Assembly (NCBI GenBank): GCA_002413145.1
Contig: DHWK01000028.1
Span: 19,751-34,942 of the forward strand
Length of the DNA: 15,192 nucleotides
Reading direction: 5' to 3'
DNA from: a bacterium UBP12_UBA5184
GTDB lineage: Bacteria; Vulcanimicrobiota; Vulcanimicrobiia; Vulcanimicrobiales; Vulcanimicrobiaceae
Position numbers and translations under genes: made by a program
In this document: piece after piece, positions 8,482 through 14,365 of the stretch
How positions within the stretch are numbered: the first letter of the stretch is position 1
How the letters are laid out: each line of letters begins with the position of its first letter
The notes under the pieces: generated by a model
Databases searched by the model: none
The model's input: only the letters and a program-made list of their open reading frames with translations
Told to the model about the DNA's origin: nothing

Positions 8482-8512
8482 ACGGGCCGGCGCCCCAGCG
8501 GTGCCGGCCCGT
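8482..8512 (+). terminator. Strong GC-rich hairpin between the small membrane gene and ligD
   Basis: A 13-bp stem with one G-T wobble (8482-8494 paired with 8500-8512; outer arm ACGGGCCGGC, loop CCAGC) lies 27 bases after the stop at 8454 and ends 20 bases before the ligD ATG. Stem strength suits a terminator, but the following bases (TCGCGTTG) are not a T-run, so it might instead be a Rho-type or mRNA-stabilising element. Confidence 0.55.
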
Positions 8513-8532
8513 TCGCGTTGAAGTCGGCCCGC

Positions 8533-10164
8533 ATGGTAGCTAAAAGGGCGCTCGCCAAATATCAGGCGATGCGCGATTTCGAGCGCACGCCCGAACCCTC
8601 GGGCGGCCGCGCGAAAGCCGGCGCGGCGAAGCGCTTGAGTTTCGTCGTTCAAATGCACCGAGCGACGCGCTTGCATTGGGATTTTCGCCTGGAGGCCGAC
8701 GGCGTATTGAAGTCGTGGGCCGTCCCGAAGGGCCCCTCGCTCGATCCCGGCGAGAAACGGCTCGCGATGCACGTCGAAGATCATCCTTTCGACTACCGCA
8801 CCTTCGAAGGGATCATCCCGAAAGGCAATTACGGCGCCGGAGAAGTGATCGTGTGGGATCGCGGGACGTATCGCTTGCAAGAGGGGACGAGCACGACCCA
8901 ACAGATCGCGAAAGGCTCGCTCAAGTTCGAACTCTTCGGCAAGAAACTGCACGGCGGCTTCGCGCTCGTGCGCATCAAAGGCCGCGACGGCGAAGAGAAC
9001 GCCTGGCTCCTCATCAAGGAGCGCGACGAGAACGCCGATCCGAAGTGGCGCGTCGAAGAGCATGCCGAATCGGCAAAATCCGGTCGGACGCTCGCCGACA
9101 TCGCGAACGACCCGCGCGCCCCGCATTGGCAGTCGAACCGGCCCGCGGAGAAGGCGCCGCCGAAGCGTTCCGGGTCGGCCGCGAAAAAGGCGCAGGCCTT
9201 GCCGCGCGCCGTCGAGCCGATGCTGGCGACGCCGGTCGACAAACCGTTCGACGACTCCAACTGGATGTTCGAACTGAAATGGGACGGTTACCGGGCGCTA
9301 GCGACGATCGAGCGCGACGGCAGGCTCGCGCTCGTCTCGCGCAACGGGAAAGACTTCGCGCCGAAGTTTCCGGAATTCGCTTCGCTTGCCGAATCGTTTT
9401 CAGAGCGTCCCGTCATCGTCGACGGCGAGATCGTCGTCCTCGATAAATCCGGACGCCCGTCATTCGGCGCACTGCAGGAACGCCTCGACCGCTTCGGCCG
9501 CGTCAACCCATCGAACTTCGCAGTGACCTTCGTGGTCTTCGATCTCCTCTACGGCAACGGGCGCGATCTACGCAAGGAGCCGCTCGAGAAACGCAAGGCG
9601 ATTCTGGAGTCGATCGTGACGGGTAAGGGACCCGTCCTCTACAGCAAGCACGTCGTCGGCGAAGGCAAACAACTCTTCGAACTGGCCGCGAAGCGCGATC
9701 TCGAGGGGATCATCGCGAAGCGTCGCAACTCGCTCTACGAAGGCCGGCGTTCGAAAGCGTGGCTCAAGATCAAGGCCAACCTGCGGCAAGAATGCGTGAT
9801 CGGCGGCTGGACCGAGGCGCGCGGCAGCCGAAAATATTTCGGCGCGCTGCTCTTGGGCATCTACGACGCGAAGAAGAGATTCGTCTACGTCGGGTCGGCC
9901 GGGACCGGATTCGACGCCGACAAGCTGCGCGAGATCTTCAAGCAGCTTAAACCGTTCGAGCGGGCGACGGCGCCCTTCGCAAACCCGCCGAAAACCGACA
10001 CGCCGGCGCATTGGGTGAAGCCCGAACTCGTCGCCGAGATCCGTTTCAGCGAGTGGACGCGCGACGACCTGATGCGCCACCCCGTTTTCATGGGGCTGCG
10101 CGTCGACAAGCCGGCCCGATCGGTCGGCCGCGAGCGGCCCGCGCATACCGCCGACGTCGCATGA
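8533..10164 (+). CDS. ligD: LigD-type ATP-dependent DNA ligase with 3'-phosphoesterase domain (PE-LIG)
   Basis: NHEJ end-processing and sealing enzyme, 543 residues. N-terminal PE domain (about 1-175) trims 3' ribonucleotides and phosphates; the metal/active-site pattern is complete: His42, His48, Asp50, Arg52 (MHRATRLHWDFRLE), Lys66, His84 and Tyr88. A basic linker (about 200-222) leads to the adenylation domain with motif I KWDGYR (Lys249 takes AMP), SRNG at 269-272, DGEIVVLD at 298-304, FDLLY, EGIIAKR at 391-397 and motif V WLKIK at 410-414, then an OB-fold domain (about 418-530). There is no POL domain; it is encoded by the next gene, which starts in the ATGA overlapping this stop. I prefer ATG 8533 over an in-frame TTG at 8518, which abuts the hairpin; neither has a clear ribosome site. 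Confidence 0.94.
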   Translation: MVAKRALAKYQAMRDFERTPEPSGGRAKAGAAKRLSFVVQMHRATRLHWDFRLEADGVLKSWAVPKGPSLDPGEKRLAMHVEDHPFDYRTFEGIIPKGNYGAGEVIVWDRGTYRLQEGTSTTQQIAKGSLKFELFGKKLHGGFALVRIKGRDGEENAWLLIKERDENADPKWRVEEHAESAKSGRTLADIANDPRAPHWQSNRPAEKAPPKRSGSAAKKAQALPRAVEPMLATPVDKPFDDSNWMFELKWDGYRALATIERDGRLALVSRNGKDFAPKFPEFASLAESFSERPVIVDGEIVVLDKSGRPSFGALQERLDRFGRVNPSNFAVTFVVFDLLYGNGRDLRKEPLEKRKAILESIVTGKGPVLYSKHVVGEGKQLFELAAKRDLEGIIAKRRNSLYEGRRSKAWLKIKANLRQECVIGGWTEARGSRKYFGALLLGIYDAKKRFVYVGSAGTGFDADKLREIFKQLKPFERATAPFANPPKTDTPAHWVKPELVAEIRFSEWTRDDLMRHPVFMGLRVDKPARSVGRERPAHTADVA

Positions 10165-11138
10165 AGCGTGCCGCCGCGAGCCGCCGCACCACCACGAGCG
10201 TGACGGTCGGGTCGCAGCAGCTCGTCATCTCCAACGAAAACAAGGCGCTCTGGCCCGAGGACGGTTATACCAAGGGCGATCTCATTCGCTATTATCGCAG
10301 CGTGGCCGAGTACATTCTTCCGCATCTCGCCGACCGGCCGCTGACCTTACAACGCTATCCCGACGGAATCAACGGCCCGTCCTTCTTCGAAAAGAATGCG
10401 CCGCGTTTTTTGCCGGCTTGGATCGAGACGATCGAGCTGGCGAATGCAGTCGGGACGCGGACTCGCACGCGCTTCATCCTTTGCAACGACGAAGCGACGC
10501 TCGTCTACGTCGCAAATCTGGCGACGATCGTCCTGCACGTCTGGACGTCGCGCGCCGATGCGGCCGACACACCCGATTTCATCTTCTTCGATCTCGACCC
10601 GAATGACGGCTGCAGCCTCGCGACGTTGGCCAAAACCGCGCTCGCGCTGCGCGACGTCCTGGCTGAGATCGGCCTGTCGGCCCTGGTGAAATCCTCCGGC
10701 GGCTCGGGGCTGCACGTAGCGATCCCGCTGCGACTCGAGTACACCTACGAGATCGCCAAGAGCTTCGCCGAAATCGCCGCGCGAGAAGTGCATCGGCGCC
10801 ATCCGGAGAGCACGACCCTGGTGCGGATTCCGGCCAAACGTACGTTCGGAAGCGTCTACCTCGACTACGTCCAGGTCGGACGGGGAAAGACCATGGTGGC
10901 GCCATTCAGCCTCCGCGCACGAACCAAAGCTCCGGTTTCCATGCCCCTCGACTGGTCCGAAATCGAAACGATGTCGCGCAAACGGGCGGCCGAAACCGAA
11001 GGAGAATTCGCGCGCTTCACGCTGAAGAACGCCGTCCGCCTGCTCGCCGAGCGAGGCGACCCCTGGGGCGCCCGCCGCTGGAAACCGCAGCGGCTCGAAC
11101 CCGCGGTCGCTAAGGCGCGCAAAACCTGGCCTGCCTGA
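10161..11138 (+). CDS. LigD-type NHEJ polymerase/primase (POL domain, stand-alone)
   Basis: Archaeo-eukaryotic-primase-type polymerase that fills or extends broken ends, usually adding ribonucleotides; 325 residues, the length of an isolated POL domain. Seen: N-terminal SNENKALWPEDGYTKGDLI, typical of LigD POL; metal-binding Asp144 and Asp146 in FFDLDPNDG; the SSGGSGLHVAIPL motif with His185; and the third acidic site Asp235 in YLDYVQVGRGKTMVAPFS, followed by RTKAPVSMPLDW. All key residues are kept. The start ATG overlaps the ligase stop (ATGA, -1 frame), so translation is coupled. In many bacteria this domain is fused to PE-LIG; here it is separate, in the same order as the fused Pseudomonas-type protein (PE-LIG-POL). 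The name ligD is normally used for the fusion, so I give no symbol. Confidence 0.93.
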   Translation: MKRAAASRRTTTSVTVGSQQLVISNENKALWPEDGYTKGDLIRYYRSVAEYILPHLADRPLTLQRYPDGINGPSFFEKNAPRFLPAWIETIELANAVGTRTRTRFILCNDEATLVYVANLATIVLHVWTSRADAADTPDFIFFDLDPNDGCSLATLAKTALALRDVLAEIGLSALVKSSGGSGLHVAIPLRLEYTYEIAKSFAEIAAREVHRRHPESTTLVRIPAKRTFGSVYLDYVQVGRGKTMVAPFSLRARTKAPVSMPLDWSEIETMSRKRAAETEGEFARFTLKNAVRLLAERGDPWGARRWKPQRLEPAVAKARKTWPA

Positions 11139-11144
11139 GAATCG

Positions 11145-11150
11145 AAGGAG
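11145..11150 (+). promoter_or_regulatory. Ribosome binding site fixing the GTG start of ku
   Basis: AAGGAG lies 8 bases before GTG 11159, the best Shine-Dalgarno match in the NHEJ operon, and fixes the non-ATG start. Ku may thus be translated independently of, and more strongly than, the two upstream genes, which have weak sites. Confidence 0.75.
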
Positions 11151-11158
11151 TCTAGACC

Positions 11159-12007
11159 GTGGCCCATGCGATTTGGTCCGGAGCGATCAACTTCGGACTC
11201 GTCACCATCCCCGTCAAACTGCAGACGGCGATCCGCACCAAAGATCTGCGCTTTAATTTCTTGCACAAGAAAGACGAAGGACGGATTCAAAACGTCCGCA
11301 CCTGCAGCGTCTGCGGCAAGGACGTCGCCTGGGACGAGATCGAGCGCGGCTACGAATACGAAAAGGGCCAGTACGTCACCTTGAGCGACGAAGACTTCAA
11401 GCGCGTCAATCCCGAGGCGACTCAATCGGTCGACATCGTGCAGTTCGTCGAACTCTCGGAGATCAATCCGATGTACTACGACCGGCCGTATTACCTCGAG
11501 CCCGAAAAGCGCGGCAAGCACGCCTACGCGCTGCTGCGCGAAGCGTTGGTCGCCGAGAACAAGGTCGGCATCGCCCGCGTCGTCATTCGTTCGAAGGAAC
11601 ATCTGGCGGCCCTCAAACCGAACGGCGACGCCCTGGTGCTTGAGTTGATGCACTTCGCCGACGAAATCGTCGAGCAAGACACCTATGAGTTTCCGAGCCA
11701 AGAGAAACCCGCTCCGAATGAGATGAAGGTCGCGAAGATGTTGATCGACACGATGAGCGAGCCGTTCGACGTCACCAAATTTCGCGACAAGTATCGCGAA
11801 GACGTGATGGGGATGATCGAGGCGCGCGCCGCCGGCAAAGAGGTGCCGAAGGCCAAAATCAAGCCCTCCAGTCGCGGCAAAGTCGTCAACCTCATGGACG
11901 TTTTGCAGCGCAGTCTCGAGCAGAGCAAAGGCAGGCGCGGCGAAGGCGCGAGCCAGAGCGAGGAGAAACCGCGCCGCACCGCGCGCCGCAAACGCTCGGC
12001 CGCCTAG
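11159..12007 (+). CDS. ku: Bacterial Ku, NHEJ end-binding protein
   Basis: Homodimeric ring protein that binds DNA double-strand ends and recruits LigD. The 282-residue product opens with the family signature AIWSGAINFGLVTIPVKL, then LHKKDEGRIQNVRTCSVCGK (the usual CxxC), ERGYEYEKGQYVTLSDEDF, the dimer-ring region MYYDRPYYLEPEKRGKHAYA and ELMHFADEI, and a helical C-terminal region. The last ~26 residues are Lys/Arg/Ser/Glu-rich (ending RRTARRKRSAA), a disordered basic tail like those that aid DNA bridging or threading in other bacterial Ku proteins. The start is GTG, backed by AAGGAG. It lies 20 bases after the polymerase stop and is the last gene of the operon; no clear intrinsic terminator follows. 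Confidence 0.96.
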   Translation: MAHAIWSGAINFGLVTIPVKLQTAIRTKDLRFNFLHKKDEGRIQNVRTCSVCGKDVAWDEIERGYEYEKGQYVTLSDEDFKRVNPEATQSVDIVQFVELSEINPMYYDRPYYLEPEKRGKHAYALLREALVAENKVGIARVVIRSKEHLAALKPNGDALVLELMHFADEIVEQDTYEFPSQEKPAPNEMKVAKMLIDTMSEPFDVTKFRDKYREDVMGMIEARAAGKEVPKAKIKPSSRGKVVNLMDVLQRSLEQSKGRRGEGASQSEEKPRRTARRKRSAA

Positions 12008-12095
12008 CCGGCGAGGACCCGTCGGCCGGGCGCCGGGGGCGACATTCCATAGGGCGTTTAGCCTGGGATTCTAGGTGGTATTTGGCGCCCATGGA

Positions 12096-12101
12096 TATAT
12101 A
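12096..12101 (+). promoter_or_regulatory. Possible -10-like AT-rich site upstream of the orphan antitoxin-like gene
   Basis: GGATATATATCGG (12093-12105) is the only strongly AT-rich run between ku and the next gene and could serve as a -10 (TATATA). No matching -35 was found at 16-18 bases, so this is weak. If real, transcription would begin near 12108, which argues against translation starting at GTG 12075. Confidence 0.25.
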
Positions 12102-12134
12102 TCGGAAGGCCAAAACGAGCTCGACGCCCAGCCC

Positions 12135-12500
12135 TTGAGGAACGACCTCGAGGCCCACGACCACGTGATGAGCATCGGGATCGCCGAAGTCGTCCGGCAG
12201 CTGACCGAGATGCTCGGAGCGACGACGGTCGCGGTCATCGGCGGGGTCGGCGAGACGCGGGCAGTCCAGCAGTGGATGAACGGCCGCGAGCCCCAGCGAC
12301 CGCACGTTCTGCGCTTCGCCCTCCAACTGACGACGATGGTCGCATCGCTAGCCGACCGCGAAACGGCCCGGGCTTGGTTTCACGGCGCCAACCCTCGCCT
12401 CGGCGACCAAATCCCGATGCTCTTGCTCAGGAACAAGCCGCTCGACGAGATCCAAGGCCCGCTCCTGGGAGCGGCTCGCGCCTTCGCCGCACGCAGCTAA
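12135..12500 (+). CDS. Small protein resembling Xre/MbcA/ParS antitoxin toxin-binding domain (orphan)
   Basis: About 110-140 residues depending on start. The middle, with an HTH-like stretch ending in RAVQQWMNG, and the C-terminal part (RETARAWFHGANPRLGDQIP, then LLRNKPLDEI) match the general pattern of DUF2384-type antitoxins: W-x-x-G, an Arg/Leu helix, then ARAWL-x-x-x-N-P-x-L-x-G-x-x-P and a short alpha-helical end. No RES-domain or other toxin gene lies within reach, so it is an orphan. It may be a stand-alone DNA-binding regulator or a relic. Possible starts in frame are GTG 12075, TTG 12135, GTG 12165 and ATG 12168. Codons from 12135 onward look like genomic coding usage (G/C third bases) while 12075-12110 do not; none has a convincing ribosome site. 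Same strand as ku, 127 bases after it. Confidence 0.6.
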   Translation: MRNDLEAHDHVMSIGIAEVVRQLTEMLGATTVAVIGGVGETRAVQQWMNGREPQRPHVLRFALQLTTMVASLADRETARAWFHGANPRLGDQIPMLLLRNKPLDEIQGPLLGAARAFAARS

Positions 12501-12580
12501 ATCACAACCCCGATTTCGCCGCGAACCGCGTGCCGATTTCTTGGACTTTTCCCAGGCGAAAGTCGCGGCGGGTTCACAAC

Positions 12581-12609
12581 TTGAACGTCAGCGCGCATCG
12601 GCGTAGCAT
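12581..12609 (+). promoter_or_regulatory. Sigma70-like promoter for the STAS gene
   Basis: TTGAAC at 12581-12586 and TAGCAT at 12604-12609, separated by 17 bases, each match the sigma70 consensus at four of six positions. A start near 12616 would leave a leader of about 32 bases before ATG 12648, holding GAGGA at 12634-12638. The geometry is right and the gap holds no gene, so this is the best promoter candidate in the window. Confidence 0.5.
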
Positions 12610-12647
12610 CCTGTCACCGTCAAAGACGGCAGTGAGGACGTGGCTCG

Positions 12648-12995
12648 ATGGCACTCGCGGTATCCAACGGACACCAAGCTTTCGCCGGTGCCGACGCTCT
12701 GGCGATCGTTACCGAGGGTCTCGACCGGCTCGAAATCGTCCACGTCTTCGGAGCGCTGGACTTCACCTCGGCGCCGACGCTGGAAGCGGCGCTCACGCGC
12801 GCAGTCCGGATCGGCACGCCGCTGATCGCCGACCTGCGCGAGTGTACGTTCATCGATGCGGCCGCGATCGGCGTCCTGGCGCGCGCACGCAAAGCGCTCG
12901 GGAAGCTCTTTCGCGTTCGGGCCGCGAGCGGCGGTTTTCCGCTGCGCCTGCTCGAGATGGTCGGTTTGAGCGGCTTCGTCGACGCGGTTACCTGA
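12648..12995 (+). CDS. STAS-domain protein (anti-sigma-factor-antagonist-like) lacking the phospho-serine
   Basis: A 115-residue single STAS domain of the SpoIIAA/RsbV type, cytosolic. Seen: the first strands (LEIVHVFGALDFTSAPTLEA), then LIADLRECTFIDAAAIGVLA, where family members normally have D-S-S-G or similar, and the C-terminal helix (PLRLLEMVGLSGFVDAV). Known: in SpoIIAA a serine in this D-S-S-G loop is phosphorylated by the anti-sigma kinase to control partner switching. Here the positions after Asp70 are Ala71-Ala72-Ala73, so the classical switch is absent. It could be a constitutively active antagonist, be controlled another way, or serve a different STAS role. ATG 12648 has GAGGA 9 bases upstream (12634-12638). 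No cognate kinase or sigma factor gene is in the window. Its last 8 bases overlap the convergent SIMPL gene. Confidence 0.88.
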   Translation: MALAVSNGHQAFAGADALAIVTEGLDRLEIVHVFGALDFTSAPTLEAALTRAVRIGTPLIADLRECTFIDAAAIGVLARARKALGKLFRVRAASGGFPLRLLEMVGLSGFVDAVT

Positions 12996-13722
12996 TCGCG
13001 AACGTCACGTCGACGTGCGCGCTGACCGAGATCGGCCCACCGGGCTGAATGTCGGTCGGCGTCGGCGGGGGTGCCGCCGCGCGCATCATCGCCGCGGGTT
13101 GGACGAGCGGGACGTACTGGTAGCCGACCGTCACCGAACGAATCCGCACGAGCGTTAGCCCTCCGGCGCCGGCGACGGCCTGCGCCGACTGGCGCGCATC
13201 GAGCATCGCTACGCCGAGCGCGGCCCGAAACGCCGACTTCCGATCCTTCAGATCGTAGTTCACGCCACCGACGGAGGTGACGCCGGCGGAGGTTGCGGCA
13301 TCGATCGCCTTGCCGACGTTCTGCAGGTTGGAGATGGTCAGCGCGAGCGAGCGCGTCGTCACGTAGCCGTAGCGCGCTTGCTGCTGCGCCGGCGGTAAGC
13401 CTGCCGGCGGGTGCGGGATGAAGACGACGTTGTAGGCTGCCGTGCGAAGCGCGTCGCCCGAGATACCGAGCGGCGTAAGGGCGCTTTGCAGCCTATTGTA
13501 GATGTCGTTGTTTTTCGAGGTCGAGAGGGTCGCGCTGTCGTCGTTGGTAACGATCTGCGCCGAGAGGCGTGCGACGTCGGGAGCGCGCTCGACGACGCCG
13601 TCGCCTTGCACGTTCAAGGTGGATTCGACAGGGACGCCCGGAACGGGCGGCAGGGCGGCGTTCGCAAACTGCGGAGTAAACGCCAGGACGGCAACGAGTG
13701 CCGAGGCTATGGCAAGTCTCAT
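12988..13722 (-). CDS. Secreted SIMPL-domain (DUF541) protein
   Basis: A 244-residue exported protein. The signal peptide is clear: MRLAIASALVAVLAFTPQFANA, with cleavage likely after ANA at residue 22. The mature part follows the SIMPL/DUF541 pattern: V-x-G-x-G-x-V-x-x-x-P-D-x-A-x-(I/L/V)-x-x-x-V-type opening (NVQGDGVVERAPDVARLSAQIVT), then YRV-like strands and a TAGVT-type central region (ATSAGVTSVGGVNYDL), ending in DVTFAI. These periplasmic or surface proteins have no well-established biochemical role. I prefer ATG 13722, which begins the signal peptide; a TTG at 13737 would add five residues. It starts 30 bases after the atpC stop on the same strand, so it is probably read from the ATP synthase operon. 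Confidence 0.85.
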   Translation of the reverse strand: MRLAIASALVAVLAFTPQFANAALPPVPGVPVESTLNVQGDGVVERAPDVARLSAQIVTNDDSATLSTSKNNDIYNRLQSALTPLGISGDALRTAAYNVVFIPHPPAGLPPAQQQARYGYVTTRSLALTISNLQNVGKAIDAATSAGVTSVGGVNYDLKDRKSAFRAALGVAMLDARQSAQAVAGAGGLTLVRIRSVTVGYQYVPLVQPAAMMRAAAPPPTPTDIQPGGPISVSAHVDVTFAIR

Positions 13723-13752
13723 ATTCCGATAACGCAACCCGACGCCCGGCTG

Positions 13753-14163
13753 TTAGCCCGCGAGGGTCAGCTTCGCGCCGGCAAAATCGGCGGCCGCGCG
13801 GGCGCGCTCGTACTCGGGCGTCTGAGATGCGAGGCCCTTCAGTCGCTCGAGGGCGGCATCGAGCTCGGCGCGGACGGCAGCCGGATCGACTTGCTCGCGG
13901 CTGACGGCCTCGTCGACCAAAACGGTCACGCGCTCGGGGAGCGCCTGCATGAAGCCCTCGCCGGTCGCGAGCTCGAGCCGTTTCGAGGCCCCGCCCTCGA
14001 CGACGTTGGCCCGCAAGACCCCCGGTCGCAGCGCCGTGAGAAACGGCGCATGCGATGCCAAGATCCCTTCCTCGCCCTCGGTCCCGACGACGATCACCAG
14101 CTCGGCATCGCCTTCGTAGGCGACCGCCGTCGGCGTAATCAACGTGAACGGTACTGTTTTCAT
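13753..14163 (-). CDS. atpC: ATP synthase F1 epsilon subunit
   Basis: Central-stalk subunit of F1Fo ATP synthase, on the cytoplasmic side; couples rotation and can inhibit ATP hydrolysis. The 136-residue product has the usual two parts: N-terminal beta-sandwich (MKTVPFTLITPTAVAYEGDA, then TEGEEGILASHAPFLTALRPG, the classic G-x-x-G-I-L-x-x-H-x-P signature) and a C-terminal helical hairpin (about 85-133, Ala/Glu/Arg-rich). ATG at 14161-14163 gives the normal length and first strand; longer frames upstream fall in the palindromic gap. No good ribosome site precedes it. It is 202 bases downstream of atpD, a wide gap for these genes, and is followed closely by the SIMPL gene. Confidence 0.93.
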   Translation of the reverse strand: MKTVPFTLITPTAVAYEGDAELVIVVGTEGEEGILASHAPFLTALRPGVLRANVVEGGASKRLELATGEGFMQALPERVTVLVDEAVSREQVDPAAVRAELDAALERLKGLASQTPEYERARAAADFAGAKLTLAG

Positions 14164-14365
14164 GCGAGCGCCCGACACGCGAGGCTGCGCGACGTTGCCG
14201 AGGCGGGCGCCTGCGCCGAGCGCAGCCCGGAGGGCGTAGCGACAAAGCAGTAACGAGGCGGCACGAGTTCCATGGATGGAACGAGCCCGCCGTCCCGGCC
14301 GAGGCAACGTCGCGTGAGCCGAAGCGTGTAAAGGTGCGAGAGCGACCTCTCGAAGCGCCGAGCCA
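14164..14365. repeat. Palindrome-rich gap between atpD and atpC
   Basis: The 202-base gap holds a 12-bp perfect inverted repeat, CGCGACGTTGCC (14188-14199) and GGCAACGTCGCG (14303-14314), whose arms extend imperfectly outward through matching ACACGC and GGCT blocks to about 27 bases. Nested inside are shorter hairpins: GGCGC/GCGCC (14206-14217), GCCC/GGGC (14225-14235) and GTTCCAT-GG-ATGGAAC (14267-14282). This looks like a dispersed intergenic (REP-like) element or an mRNA-folding control region. On the minus strand the gap is also filled by an open frame (see findings), with no family resemblance. Confidence 0.6.

Noticed and set aside
8185..9126. 313-codon minus-strand open frame across the small gene and ligD
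   Set aside because: Shadow of the PE domain; no recognisable family and no ribosome site.
11321..11335. CSVCGK in Ku as a possible zinc-finger insertion
   Set aside because: A CxxC at this place is usual in bacterial Ku, for example in mycobacteria, so it is not notable.
12008..12074. GC-rich stretch after ku as a terminator
   Set aside because: Only 4-5 bp stems with long or mixed loops and no T-run could be found; not enough to call.
12272..13048. 258-codon plus-strand open frame over the antitoxin-like and STAS genes
   Set aside because: Crosses a promoter and two better-supported genes; Arg/Pro-rich translation typical of out-of-frame GC-rich DNA.
13411..14253. 280-codon plus-strand open frame opposite the SIMPL gene and atpC
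   Set aside because: Antisense shadow; both minus-strand genes have firm family signatures and a signal peptide or GILASHAPF motif.
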